Position numbers and translations under genes: made by a program
Notes under the pieces: generated by a model
Seen by the model: only the letters and a program-made list of their open reading frames with translations
The model's database searches: none
Told to the model about the DNA's origin: nothing
Part shown: positions 1 through 11,966 of the stretch, piece by piece
Numbering within the stretch: the stretch's first letter is position 1
Layout of the letters: each line of letters begins with the position of its first letter
From: Marsupella aquatica
Taxonomy: Eukaryota; Marchantiophyta
Length of the DNA stretch: 64,000 nucleotides
Assembly (NCBI GenBank): GCA_973895155.1
Contig: OZ316899.1
Span: 2,046,001-2,110,000 of the forward strand
Direction: 5' to 3'

Positions 1-1970
1 GGGTTTTGTGAGGAAAACGGGGGATTTGGGTATAACCACCGTGCCAGGAAACAGTAAAAAGGGAAACAGCAAACAGTAAATAGTAAACAGCAAATGGATG
101 ATAATTTTTTGAATTTTTTGGGGAATTTTTGGGAATTTTTTTTGGGGGGATTTTTTTTTTGTTGGGTTTGTATTTTTGACATTTTTTACTAGCACCCCAA
201 GCTAGTAATAGTAGCACCTGGCGCTAGCCAAAAATGGTCGTTTTAAAAAATATTTTGAAAATTTTGAGTTTTAATGAGAAATGTTTTATATCTCATTTTT
301 GCTCGTAACAGTAAAATTTTGCTCATAATAGGAAATCATTTTCCTGTTTCCTGGCACAGTGTAAAGCCTCTACTTGCGGACTTGACCTACGCTTGTCCTC
401 TGCCAAGATCTCAATTGCCATGTGCGCCACTAACATTGAGGCATTGTGAGCTTTGTGTAACGCGCAAGGTCGGGTGGTGGAGGGTTTTTGATGTAGAGGA
501 TGACAAGCTCCATCTTGGGTATTGAATTGGAGCTGCAACCAGGGTGCCCTCCGTCAATCGTAGTAAAGTCCAGCTAGGTCAACCAAGCTTTGAAAATGGA
601 GGTTGTGGGAGCTCCTTACTGTGCTGCAGGTGCTGTTCAATCAACGGAGTAGAGATTGTAGCTATGATCAGTGTCTGTAGAGCTGCCAGTTGGGTGATTC
701 GATAGTAGAGAAGAGCAACCATAGTGATTCAGTCCTTCTCCTCGTTGCAACCAAGGACCAGGGAGCTGTGCATCGCAACGTTGGACCTTGGTGTTGCATT
801 GCTCCACCCACTAGCAGAGACTGGGACAATCACTACTTGTGTTTTGTGCATTATCATCTCTGCCCCGGTACTCGTTTTGTGCAATGTCCGTCTAGTGCTT
901 GGCACTTGATCCCTACATTGTCGTCTGCCGCTTGGTTGCTTGCAGAAGGGATTGAAGAGATTGGAGGTGCTTGGTCTTGACATTCATTTTGGGTTTCAGA
1001 GTTTAGGAGGACAACTTGCACCATCGCTGACAAGAATGAGCTGCTTGTAGAACAAGAGGGACAAGCGCAAGCTGCTTGCATAATAGGAGACTAAGGGCAA
1101 GCATGAGCTGCTTGCAAAATAGGAGACTGAGGGCGAGCTGCTTCTTTAGGGTAAGAGGGTGAGCTGCTTGCGGAAGCTGAGAATGTGCATTTGAAAGGCA
1201 ACAAAGTGCAAGCTGCTACCTGCATGATGAGACTTGGGACCTGCAATGTTCCACATGCTACCTGCGACGGGTATGATAGCCATGACAGAAAACAGAAAAC
1301 AGAAAACCTGTTACCAGGAAATTTTTTGCTGTTAACAGTCAAATATAACTGTTACCAGTAAGCGATTCCCTGTTACCAGTTTTGCATCAACCATAGCCCT
1401 TTGGTCCGAATGAAAAACTACGCTAATCACAGAATTTTTCTTTAGTGAATTAGGTTTAAAACAAACAATTATTCTGTGCCATCCGATGGATGAAGAGTAC
1501 TAGCAATCCTCCCTTGCAACAACATTTTGATCTGGAAGATAACTGAACACGGTATGGGGACTATACTCAATGAAACATTCATTCAAATATCACTATTCGT
1601 CCAAGCTAAAAAGTGAACCTTAGGGTGGGACCCACCACAGAACAAGTGAAGAGTAGTGTCCAAATGAACTCAATCAAAATGAGTTCCCTTAAATGGACCG
1701 AGTACCGTGACAAACAAATGACAAAACACCTCCTAACGATTTATTTCAGAATAATTGAATAAATGCGGCTTGAAAGATAAAACATAATGATATCAACTTA
1801 CACATTTTAAATAAAACACAGTGTAATGCTTACTACACGCGTACATAATAAAAGCAGCGCCCGACACTAACCAAAAAATTCTGAATAAACCAAGAAACAT
1901 ATCCGTTGGTAAAGACAAAATAGTGACTATCCGTTATATTGAACGACCTATATGGAAGTTTCGGCCCCTA
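1..1970. other. Non-coding flank of element 1, AACAG-rich
   Basis: No convincing gene is present; the open frames are short, overlap on both strands and lack codon structure. The stretch contains AACAG-rich words at about 1-90, 300-360 and 1,290-1,390, homopolymer-rich DNA at about 100-180, and degenerate repeats of the word gagctgcttg at about 1,035-1,165. Palindromic sites of element 1 lie at 188-226. CTGTT-rich DNA, the inverse complement of the AACAG words, recurs at about 23,080-23,170. These two stretches may therefore be subterminal regions of one element, but no exact terminal inverted repeat was identified. Confidence 0.4.
188..226. repeat. Family-1 palindromic sites (outermost pair)
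   Basis: Two inverted sequences sit side by side: CTAGC and GCTAG separated by seven bases, then TAGCACCTGGCGCTA, which matches the family-1 palindrome with one mismatch. They lie outside gene A1 on its 3' side. Confidence 0.6.
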
Positions 1971-3542
1971 TTATAAGCCATTCAAGTTCTGCCTCTCCAA
2001 TACAAGCCTGACTTCGCCCACAGTCAAAATTGGTTGGCTACAAAGAGTCGACTCCTCAACCTCAAGTTTGAAAACATTTATGTACACCCAATATAGATGT
2101 TTACAAGGTATGTAGACTTGCCACGCGAATGTCGTAGGAAGAAGTCCTCACAAGAGCAAGCAGGGAAGATACAGATTTGCACAAAGTACGTGCTTGGTGA
2201 TCGAAGGTTCTCATGGGTTCGAATTTGAAATTGCTTTCCAAAAGCATTTCCAGTCCGAACATTCCATTCCCCATCCAAACTCATCTCTTCTTGTCGTGCA
2301 GACTCCATTCGCTTAGTGTGACCCACAGTGAGATTAGACCGAGGTCTTGAGTTCCTCCCATTCCGACTACCCAGCCGGACATTTGGTTCCAAAAACCTTA
2401 TTGTTTCTGGGAACACATTCACATTTATCCTGAGGTCAAACAAAGATGGCGCAGATCGACTCAATCCTGTTGTTCGGGCTAAGACAAGTCCTTGCTCTTC
2501 GAGGAACGTGATTTCAGAAGGAGATAGGTTCGTACCCTTCAGAGCAGGCAAAATTTCAGGAAGAGGAGGAAGCTGATGAACACCACGATGCGGACGACTC
2601 TTATAACAGGTTTGGTTTGGGCAGAACCAAATCATTTCGGAGATCGGTTCGCCCCTAAAGAGACGATGGCCCTTCACGACAATTCCAACAACACCATTAG
2701 ATGAATGGAAGCCAACCTTCTTGATACGATTTCAACACTCATCGCGATCAAAACTCCCATTGAGTGTCCCATTACACTGGGGACCTGCTCCATACTTGGA
2801 CGTCCGTCGCAGCTGCCACTGCCCCAGAGGGACATCCTTCTCGAGCACAATCGTGCGTGGAAGTGGATTCTGAAGTGAGACTGGTGCACTGAGCAGAGGT
2901 TTTGTGGATCTTGTTGTACGGGTTGTTTGAGGGGTATTGTCCAGTGAATCAGTATCACCATCTGATGTGTCCATACCAGAGAGATTCACCACTCTTGTCA
3001 TAGGATCATTAGAATTAGAGGGAATGGAGGCAAAGTCAGTTCTGTTTAGGTTTTTCCTTTTCAAACCACAAGTATTTGGTGTGGTTATGAGAACGGTGTC
3101 ATGCCGATGGGAGTCTTGTGGAGAGACAGTCCCAGTTGCATGTCCCTTTCTCTTCATTGACTTGGTCACGATATCTCCGTTAAGGGGAGTACTTCTTTCC
3201 AAATCAAAGTCCGCTGCGTTGGAAAGAAGCATGTTGGTCGCATCTTCAAATAACCTCGGCGAACCTGCTTGATCGGCAGAACGGAACGCCAATTCCCATA
3301 TAGTTGGTCCCTTTCCTCTGTTCAACCCTTTTCGATATGGACTGTATCCCGCAACTTGAGACAAGGCTCGGTTTTGGTCCACTTTGCATGCTTCAAAAAG
3401 ACCAACTTTTTTCTTTGTAGCCCAGGCTTTCATAGACGCATGCCTTGATTCTGACCCTGTACAGTTTGGAATCAAGGCACCTTCTTCTGCGCTTTTGCTC
3501 TGCCATAGTCCGAATGCAATAATCAGTACTAGCATTGTATTA

Positions 3543-3559
3543 CCAGCGCCCGGCGCTGG
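3543..3559. repeat. Family-1 palindrome in the A1 intron
   Basis: CCAGCGCCCGGCGCTGG is a perfect 17-nt palindrome around one central base. It lies about 45 bases inside the acceptor end of the A1 intron. Confidence 0.75.
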
Positions 3560-4057
3560 CACCGACAAGTATTTATAACATACGTGAAATACAATTTAGA
3601 TTATGATTCTGGAACTTTATGGACATGTTGGACTCAAATACGAGAAAATCGCCTCCCCATTGGTGGGCGGCGCATCAAACTGGCTAAGGCTAGGGATCTC
3701 ATAGCTTTAGAACGACGACAGTGGTTTGCTAGGAGTACTGGCAGAGTCACCTCTGTGGCTGCGTTGCTGGTCTAGGAGTGATAGCTATTGGAAGAGGTCG
3801 AATGGGATACCTCGCTTTACCGGCTCTAGGGCTCTAGAAGTTGACATGATGTATGGGTCACTCACATTTTGGGCCACTAGGTTTAGTCCCCCCTTTTTTT
3901 TATTGTGATTCTGGCCTTTGCTTTTGCCGCTGGCCTCCCTGAGGGGTTGTTCTGATTTATCTATGGGGCTGTTTGCTTCCCCCCGGCCGTGGGGTTTTCG
4001 CGGTCTCACCTTTTATTATAAAAAATATTTTCCCAGGAAATACGAGAAAATCATACC

Positions 4058-4072
4058 AACGCCTGGCGCTAA
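4058..4072. repeat. Family-1 palindrome at the donor side of the A1 intron
   Basis: AACGCCTGGCGCTAA is a near-palindromic copy of the family-1 core, about 50 bases downstream of the intron donor. With the copy at 3,543 it shows that the A1 intron holds two sites while the exons hold none. Confidence 0.6.
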
Positions 4073-6087
4073 TATAAAGTTGATGGAAATGAAAGACAAG
4101 AGAGGAGATGGATGTCATACCACTCGAATAAAATTGCCCCACTGGCGCCATCGAACAACCCACCAGGATATCCAGCTTTGTAGCATCATGAGCTTTCCAG
4201 GGACACAGTTTCCTGATTGCCACCAAACCACAATCTCTTGGGACACGCGATACGCTACCACAAACGTTGGAGCGTTTCTTAGTTTCTCCCAAAGTCTCCG
4301 ATGTTCTGATTGACATTCTTCGAGTACTCCTTCCTTGGAATGCCGATGGAAAGATTGATAAAAGTGAAATGCATCAGAGCGCTCCCTCTCCAGGTCTGGG
4401 TGTCCACCAAAAAAAAACATTCCGCACAACATTCCATCCAGCTTGTGCATTGTCCGCCATAAACCCTTGGATGACAACCTCTTGTAATCCATTCTCCTTG
4501 CAAACCTCAATCATAACTCTCCAAGCCTTTTCGAAAGACTCAGTGTCTTCACCTTTCAACTCGCATGTGAAAATTGTACAAAGTGCACAGAAGTAATGGT
4601 CATAGACATGCGTGCTAAAAGTAAACCAATCGGTTGTGATACACTGCATCACATCAAAACTGACCCAGGCTCCTTTGAGTCTTCCACCAGGTTGCATCTG
4701 TCTCAAAAGATCCACACTGGAACCGTGACCCTTCGTGGTCATTTTAAAGATGTGAGGCCTGTTGTCTTGACATCCCTGACCCGGGAGCAAATACCTCTGG
4801 AGAAACAACAGGTTAATCTTCTTCTGCATTTGCGAGAGAAAATCAAGTTCTTCCTAACGCTCCGACAAAGAGATGCAAACTTTTGGGGAGTGGAAAGTAC
4901 CATCAGAGACTTCCATATTTCAGTTTCTTTGATATCGACCATGTTGTCAACATGTTCGCAGAGAGCTTTCACTATGGACCCTGTAGCAGAATTCAAGATC
5001 CCAGCTGGTTTTGCCAGAGGATTGGCTTCATGATTTTTTTTAATTAAATCCTCAGCCATCTTCTCCGCACTCCTACAGAAGGTTTTTCTACTAGATGGTT
5101 ATGCTCACCTATATGAATCGCCAGGCGGGACATATGACTACATGTTTCCGCATCAAGTAATACTTGCGGGTACATATAGAACAAACGGGCAGGGCAGTAC
5201 TTGACACAAAAAGGAATCTGATCACAATAATGACACACAACACCGCCCTCTTCGATAAAAGATCCGACAGCATACTGACCACTAAGCTTTGGAGTACCCT
5301 GCCATGCCTTAGCGTTTGCCTTCTTCTTCCTTTGAAAGTACTCGCAGGACTTGTTCCGACATTCAATGAATCCCGTACAGGTAACCTTACCGAATTGCCA
5401 AAGTTTTTTCGGCTGAACGTTCGCGGTAGTTGGAAATATGCGTGTCCAAATGTAGCAATCTTTGGCATGGTCCATGTCCCTAAGCCTAGAGCCTTTAGAG
5501 AGCATCTTGTCAATGGGTGGCAATTCAAACACGACGTTCCCGTTGTACTTAGTTGGCAGACAGGAGACTTGCTCATGTCTGAAATCACCCGTTGATATGA
5601 ACCTCGATAACTCGCTATGACCAGTGGATTTGAGTAACGTATCCATTGCACTCCGCCGATACACGACCTCCAACTGGTTAGAGCTTCCTGGAGTCTCACC
5701 TTTAACGACAGCATGTTGCGGGACTTTCATTTTCAACGTAGGACTTGAAGTGTGATCCCCATCTTCACTAGAAGAAATCTCGACAACATCAAATGGAACT
5801 TGGGGGACACCGGACGGTCCTTCATGTTGTCTTACTCGGAGTGAGTACAAAATCCCCGCGTATAGATGCCAAAACCGTTCACCATCATCCACATTGAATG
5901 TTGCTGCATCTTCGATGTCATCACTGGGTTCGAGCTCTCGAACAATGGCCTCAATATCATTCATCTTCAAATCAAATCTCCCGCAACGGTATCTCTCCCG
6001 GACCTGCTTGTACGTGTCTTCCATAGGGACGGGGATGGTCACAATATCTCTAGTCCTGAATCGGGATAGAACGATGGACCAAGACAT

Positions 6088-7047
6088 TGCATCGAAAACA
6101 AATAACGAGGGCTGTAATGTTTCGAGGAAGAAAAGTCTATGGTAATATGGAGCTTATATCAGTCGAACATGGGAACTTCATGTTAACAGATGCGTTTGTA
6201 TAAGACATAAAACATAGTCAACATAGGATCCGTTGGCGCCATAAATGATTTTTGTCATTTTTCCCCGATAAGTCCGGATGTCAGACGCATACATAATGCC
6301 AAAAAAGGCACCACAAAAATCTTTAACAGACTCTAAGATATTGTATAGTTGGAACAATTTGAGTAGCGCTTGGCGCTAACTAAAATGTCTCAAACATAAT
6401 ATGCCCCAAATCTCAATATTCCATACTAGCGCCTGGCGCTAGAATACAAAAACCCTCCAGATATCCATCAATACTATGAAATAATTGGATTGAAATGATC
6501 AATGAAAATGTGAATTCTTTTAAAACTATGGATGAAAAATACTCGTTATCACTAGCACCGGGCGCTAGTATAGAATGCAAGTAATGTTTCCCAAAAACCT
6601 TAAAACAATAGACATTTCTTTAAATGTGGGGTTGTTTTGATGAAATTTATGTATTCGAGGCACCATTTCAGACCTATTCTATAGCTGTTGTTTTTACTAG
6701 CGCCGGGCGCTGCCATGACAATCATCCAAATTATCTACTTCAAGGGAAGTTGTTTATAATAGCGCCAGACGCTAGTATTCCGAGTGAGGGAGGAAAACGG
6801 TCATAATGGTAACATTTAACGGTAACTTCTGAGTTCCGTGTGTGTTATGCTTCTTCTACCGCTTGATTTAGCTAATTAAGTTCTCCGCATAGATACATTG
6901 GAATCCGCCAAACTTACGAACTTCTCGCTTTAATCGAAGAGTTCCGCTGAACTCCATCCTCCTTCTAGAATATATTACACGTTGAGAGTTGATTAGAGTT
7001 CCATAATTTCATTGTACGATAGTTTGTACGCTTCTGGAAGGAAGACG
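6088..7047. promoter_or_regulatory. Divergent intergenic region between A1 and B1
   Basis: The 960 bases between the start codons of A1 (-) and B1 (+) must contain the promoters of both genes. The only clear signal is a group of five family-1 palindromes between 6,364 and 6,774. No core promoter element can be assigned with confidence. The equivalent regions of elements 2 and 3 also carry their own family palindromes. Confidence 0.6.
6364..6774. repeat. Cluster of five family-1 palindromes
   Basis: Copies start near 6,364 (TAGCGCTTGGCGCTA), 6,426 (CTAGCGCCTGGCGCTAG, perfect 17-mer), 6,552 (CTAGCACCGGGCGCTAG), 6,697 (CTAGCGCCGGGCGCTGC) and 6,760 (TAGCGCCAGACGCTA). Spacing is irregular (about 60-145 bases). 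The flanks are not repeated, so these are dispersed sites and not one tandem array. The centre is a single variable base and both arms are conserved, as expected of a dimer-binding site. Confidence 0.8.
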
Positions 7048-7854
7048 ATGGAGGGATTCTCCTCTTCATCCAGAGGGTACAGTGTTGTTCCTGACCAAGA
7101 GCGAGCTTATTCTGAATCCTCGCAGTCTTCGTTTACTGGTTCAGTTTATACACGTCATGTAACTCGTTCCACAAAGTTGTTGCCTCCTACTTTTGTTAGC
7201 GCTGTTTTGGTTCCTAAATCTCTACGTAGAAAGATGGAGAACCTTGACATGATTGCGATCCAAGATGTTTCGGACTGCGCACTCGCGAAGACTGATCTCA
7301 TCTCAAAACATGTCATGTGTTTTGGAAAGGATTCTCGTGGATTTGACAAGGAGCCGCCTCAAATGCCTCTATGCCGATTGGTTCATATGAAGGTGGTTCG
7401 TACTTTGCGGAAAGATAGCTCTTCCATCGAGAAGCTGAAAGACTCGTTTTGCAGTATGGGTTACAATTCATCCATAGGAATGCGTTTCTATGTGCAGCCA
7501 ACGGATGAGAATGGAATTGTTCTGACCTGTACCCAGGAAATTCGTGAGTCATGGGATCCAATTTGGCAATTGGAGAACGAGAAGTTTGAGGCTGAATGCG
7601 AGGCCGATCCAGGTTTTCTTGTGTTGAAGGATAAGATGTTCTCTGTCTTCGATGGAAATCACAGGTTGTACTCATGGACGCTTGTTACCAAGGAGAATCC
7701 TGACAATCCAAAATACCATCCTCGAGTGCTCTGCACAATATTTAAGGGAGACAAGGGATCTCTTATTGAAATTGAGGCAGCTATGCACACCGTGAATCAG
7801 TAAGTTATCGTTCTTTTCCGGTACCTTCTTTGAATCTTGTGAGTGTTCTATTTA

Positions 7855-7871
7855 AGAGCGCTCGGCGCTGG
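7855..7871. repeat. Family-1 palindrome in B1 intron 1
   Basis: AGAGCGCTCGGCGCTGG, an imperfect copy, lies in the 122-base first intron of B1 (7,800-7,921). Confidence 0.6.
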
Positions 7872-9278
7872 TTATAGATAAATTGTACTTTGACTCTAAC
7901 TCGCTGCATCTCTTTGTGTAGGCTTGGCCAAGCAGTTGTTGAGCCATCCTGGATTCTCGATGCAGATAGAATCAAACGAATTCTGGCGCATGACCTTGAG
8001 TATTACAGTAAACTGATTGACCCGGCTAATTTCAAGAAGTTTGAGAGCATTCGGCTAAAGACTCGGAAGGGGTCATGGTATACGAAGAAGATGCCACAGG
8101 AAGCTCTTGTTTACATTCTATGTGAGAATAAGATAAAGTCCTATTCTCACCAATTCAAGCTTGACATGGAGGCAGCCGAGGCCCAAGGGAGTCCCTGGTC
8201 GGTGGACGAGATTTCCAAACGCCATGCGGCCATGATGAAGGACGCAACCAAAGACTGGGCAGTGAAGTCCTCAAAAATTACGCCCTTGTTAAGTCCTGAA
8301 TTTGAAGATTTTCTTAGTACATGTGCAGAAATGTATGTTGTCATAGAGAGAAACAAGAGAGAGAAGAAGCCTGATGCCGTCGTATGTACAATGGACCGCG
8401 CCCAATTGTTCACTGCTGTTTCTGCCCTAGACCCAAAGTTGCGGAGCATCCTACTTGTGGCACATTGCAATCCTGAGCTGCGGAGACAGTTTTTCCACCC
8501 GGCAAGTGTTAACGATGACCCAGTCAAACAATGGTGTCATACTTGGATCACTTGGAATAGTGTAGAGGGAATTGTTGTCGGCATGTTACATTCATGTCTG
8601 CGTGAAGTAGAGCAAACGATGCCTGCGACTAGATTGGAAGAGTGGAATTGTGGTTCGTTTGATGTTCTTGTTCAGTTTGTTACAAATGAATTCAAGAGAT
8701 ATGGTGATTCTGTGAAGAGTAAGTTCTTTCACACTATGTGGCCTTCAAAGTGTCCAGACAAAGAAGACTATACCCAGAAAAACCAGAAGCGGCTAAAAGG
8801 TATCTTTATAGGTTCTACATGCACATGGAGGTAACCAAATCTGATTACTTCTGGGCATATCCTGCAGCTTTCATGAAGTGGATTACAATAAGTGAGATGA
8901 CACCATAGCTGATTTGTACTCCATGTACCCAGCGGAGGGCATATTTCCTCCAAGACCTACGACAGAATGGGAGAGAACTCACTGCCCCTGGTATCTAGAT
9001 ACAGATAGATGGGATTCTCCTTTTGATCAAAGGGAGAAAGATGCATTCCATAAGCTTTCAAAGTCCCACATACCAGCAAAAATTGTGTCCGACATGAAGC
9101 AGGGCCTGCTAGACGATGTAGACAAGTCTGCCACTGACTTGCAAAGTATCTGTGAAACGACTATTGTTCATGTGGACCGAAGTCGCAAACCTCGAGCGAA
9201 AGCAAAAGCGGAGTTAGCAGCACCAAGCGAGTCAACGAAATCTGGGAGGAAAAGTGAGTATAGTGTTCCCTAGTTTGG

Positions 9279-9387
9279 CCAGTGCTTGGCGCTGGCTTGA
9301 ACTGTCATGCGAATTCACATTTCTTTCTACATTCCTAAGCCTTTGTTGTAACCTAAGTGATTTGCATTTGGTTAGCGCCTGGCGCTA
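9279..9387. repeat. Two family-1 palindromes in B1 intron 2
   Basis: CCAGTGCTTGGCGCTGG (9,279-9,295) and TAGCGCCTGGCGCTA (9,373-9,387) both fall inside the 172-base second intron (9,254-9,425). Intron 3 (10,151-10,240) has no copy. Confidence 0.75.
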
Positions 9388-11063
9388 GCTTGTTTGAATA
9401 CTCAGGATTTACTTGTTCTAACTAGGACCTATTGGTAATTTAGGAGGGAGGAAGTCTAATACTGCGGAAACAGGAGATACTAAAGTGGATGCTACACCTG
9501 AAGTTTTTGAGGCAAACACCAGAGCTCGATCGGACCCCATTACTCCTGTCGACAAGGGGAAGGTAATAGTTCCGGTTGACGCCACAAGTACTAGGAAGAA
9601 ACGAAAGAGAGCTATCGAAGGTGGACCTTCTTCAAGGGAGAGTGTTGCAGCATCTGGTGTCCAACGTGAAGTTGGAAACTTCAAAACTAGAGTGTCTCGT
9701 CATGCCATGGTTGAGACAAGCATATCCGAATTTTTTGACTCCACTTTCAACAAGGGGGAAAAACCTGAATGGGTTAGTAATGTGGAGAAGTGGGGGAAGG
9801 ATCTCGTTAAGTCGGGATATAAAGAGAAGGGTGTTGTGCGGGGAGGAAAAGAAAGATCGTATGGAGTGGATGCGGGTTTCATTTACCTACCAACCGGGTT
9901 CAAACCAACGATCATAGATAAGAAGGTTCCTAAATGGAACACTCCAGATCACTCCATGGCTAGATCTTTTTTCAAGTCCATGGATCCATTTCTATCAGAT
10001 GATGGATTCCTTGCAATTCTACACAATGGGGAGTATGATCCCATGTCTCAAGTCATTGTTGCCTATCAGGAATCGAGAAAATTTCAGTGCATATGCACAC
10101 ATAATGTTGTAATGTCTGTCCCGATGTACGCGGCAAAGACAGACCGTCAGGTAATCTTGTACTCTTAACTATGTCGCATTTTGAAATATAACTCATTTAA
10201 CCTGGAGTTGCCAACTGACACTTGGGATTGCTTTTCGCAGATGTTTACCCTCAGGCTGGACATATTGGTCGAATTAATGGGAAATGCAAAATTTCCAAAG
10301 ACCCTAAATTCCGTCCACTCTCCATCAGTGAGGACCCCTCGGTCACCAATTTGATCGGACTCCCTTCTCTCAAATCCGATCCATTCCCGCAAATGGAGTT
10401 TTCTGGAAATGCTCGCCTATCTATTGGGTTTATGCAATCTGTCATTGAGCTTGTCACCCGACCTCGTGATATTTTTATGGATTGGACCGCTGGGGCTGGA
10501 AGCTCCTTCATTGCTGGAGACTTCTCGGGGAGGTTTGTGCTCAAGATAGAACATAGAAAAGAATTTATTGAAACCACTTTGAAGGTTTTCATGGATTTGT
10601 TGTCTCCCAAAGAGATTGCGGTTTTACCTCCACCTATTCCTATTGCCGACAGAAAGAAGCGAGATAAGCTTCGGTCGGTACTCAATTTTGATTCTGATGA
10701 TGAGTCCAGTGAAGGTGGAGATGGAGAGGAACAAGGTGCAGGGGACTCGGAGGAGGAAAAGGAAGAACCTCGTCGATCTCCTGATGAAACCGATAGTGAT
10801 GACTCTTCCGAGTAATGTTCATAAACTCGTAAGCTTCTTTCTCCATTCCCGTCAATTTATAACATTTCTGTGTTGTTTTGGAGAAAGGCACATAACTTCC
10901 TAGATTTTGTTTGATCAGGTCAGAGTGGAATGCGAGGAGATGTTTAAAATTGCAAAGGAGGGTTGCTAGACACAACATAGAAACACCAGAAAAACCTTTT
11001 GTTCTTCCCTCCTATGCAAAGAAAGCCGCAAGGAAAGCCGAGAGTACAAGGACGCTTTGCTGA

Positions 11064-11588
11064 GAAAACAAAGGTCTTCGGTTACGAAGGGGTGTTGACA
11101 GGAAGTTCATTAAACATCCTTGTGTTGATGACTTCTCCCGCAACCAGTTTAGGGTCTAGGGTTTAGGGTTTAGGGTCATTTAGGTCCGTTAGTTTTCCAA
11201 AGAAACCCACATCGGCTGTATTCGGATGACATTTTTGGATCTCTAGGATGACATTCGGATCTCTTGTTGACAGCTTTTTTGCACGACATTTTTGGATCTC
11301 TTGTTGATGGCATCTCTCTCGGACGACATTTTAGGATCTCTTTTTGACGACAATTTTCAAGGACGACACTTGTCACGGACGATAAGTTTTCGGACAGGCG
11401 ACTATTTTGGGACCGACACCCGTTTGCGGCCCCTTTGCGGGAGATACATTTCGGGTGTTTCGCGAGAGACATTTCTCCTAAACAAGATCTTTGGGACCAC
11501 GACCATTTTTGGACCTTTGAGGACCTTTTGTGTACAATTTTCACATTTTTTCAGAGGGGAAGTTGCCACTAGATCGGATTTATTAAAC
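11064..11588. other. Gap with telomere-type words and a degenerate GACATTTTTGGATCTC repeat
   Basis: At 11,150-11,176 about two and a half TTTAGGG units occur, the plant telomere type. From about 11,225 to 11,365 a word close to GACATTTTTGGATCTC recurs four or five times with drift. No gene is apparent. The stretch lies at the presumed junction between elements 1 and 2. Confidence 0.5.
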
Positions 11589-11966
11589 ATGGAGAGAAAC
11601 GGTGAGCTCATGGATTGGGAGGCAGCGTTCCTCCCTTCTCGTGTGCGTCCGGAAGAGAGCCATTTCAGTTCTTTTGAGTCACGGATGGATACTGAAGAGA
11701 CTGAAACCTCTACTTTCCGGAACCGTCACGCTCTACCGTATGATGAGGCTATTAGTCCTGGAGAAAAGAACATCCCGTGGATCGTCGATTCTCCACCGCT
11801 CCCATTCGTGAGCAGGTTCTTGTCTCATCAGGCTGTTCCGGGTAATTGCAACGTGCGAGCAAACAGTAGAATTTTTGCTCGCACGGGCAAGATTTCACCT
11901 TGTGTTGGGGCCCCAAAAAGGTCTGGAATATTCCTTGCTAGCATGGAGACCCTGTTCGATCAGTAA
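11589..11966 (+). CDS. Hypothetical ORF, 125 codons
   Basis: An ATG (MERNGELMDWEAAF) opens a 125-codon frame rich in Ser, Glu and Pro, with no recognised domain. The frame is open further upstream through the degenerate repeat, so the start is uncertain. It lies on the 3' side of A2 and may be part of element 2 or a remnant of another B-like N-terminus. It could also be a chance frame. Confidence 0.25.
   Translation: MERNGELMDWEAAFLPSRVRPEESHFSSFESRMDTEETETSTFRNRHALPYDEAISPGEKNIPWIVDSPPLPFVSRFLSHQAVPGNCNVRANSRIFARTGKISPCVGAPKRSGIFLASMETLFDQ
11855..11887. repeat. Hairpin with GTGCGAGCAAA arms
   Basis: GTGCGAGCAAA and TTTGCTCGCAC form an 11-base inverted repeat separated by about ten bases, inside the hypothetical ORF at 11,589. 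It is unrelated to the family-1 and family-2 palindromes. Confidence 0.5.

Larger units (their letters stand above)
1971..6087 (-). pseudogene. MULE-like DDE transposase with SWIM finger (gene A of element 1), broken
   Basis: This gene encodes a nuclear cut-and-paste transposase of the Mutator-like type. Exon 1 (6,087-4,121) starts at MSWSIVL. It holds a cysteine region (CTGFIECRNKSC, then CHYCDQIPFCVKYC) ending in HIGEHNH, like the zinc ligands of WRKY/GCM1 fingers found in MULE transposases. The first Asp is in WVSFDVM (4,653-4,655) and the second in FMADNAQAGWN (4,452-4,454). After the intron (4,120-3,500), the likely catalytic Glu is in GSESRHAS (3,449-3,451), matching the MULE N-x-x-x-E-S signature. 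The C-terminus has a SWIM finger (CSCEDF, then CKH about 2,100). Lesions are frameshifts near 5,072 (A run), 4,850 and 4,411 (nine-A run), a TGA at 2,732-2,734 where A2 has Arg, and a frameshift inside the SWIM finger. The gene is divergent from B1. Confidence 0.75.
7048..11063 (+). pseudogene. ParB-like / degenerate DNA-methyltransferase fusion (gene B of element 1), frameshifted
   Basis: Five exons can be built: 7,048-7,799, 7,922-9,253, 9,426-10,150, 10,241-10,811 and 10,919-11,063, all GT-AG. Exon 1 (ATG in MEGFSSSS) carries a ParB/sulfiredoxin-like domain from MPLCRL to VFDGNHRLYSW. Exon 2 is a region of unknown fold with a conserved CPW motif. Exons 3-4 resemble a beta-class N4/N6 DNA methyltransferase. 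The substrate half (FIYLPTG, then SDDGFLAILHNG) has YLPTG where DPPY is expected; the SAM-motif half is DWTAGAGSSFIAG followed by GRFVLKIE. An acidic Ser/Asp tail precedes a short last exon containing TPEKPFVLPSYA. Single-base losses near 8,791, 8,905 and 10,285 break the frame. The fold assignments are by motif only; if correct, the protein probably binds DNA without methylating it. Confidence 0.65.

Noticed and set aside
690-1342. Several 60-96 codon frames on both strands near the window start
   Set aside because: They overlap one another on both strands, no family is recognisable, and they include the GAGCTGCTTG repeat words.
7048-11063. Active restriction-modification methyltransferase acquired from bacteria
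   Set aside because: The DPPY catalytic motif is missing in all three copies, the genes have conserved spliceosomal introns, and no endonuclease partner is present.
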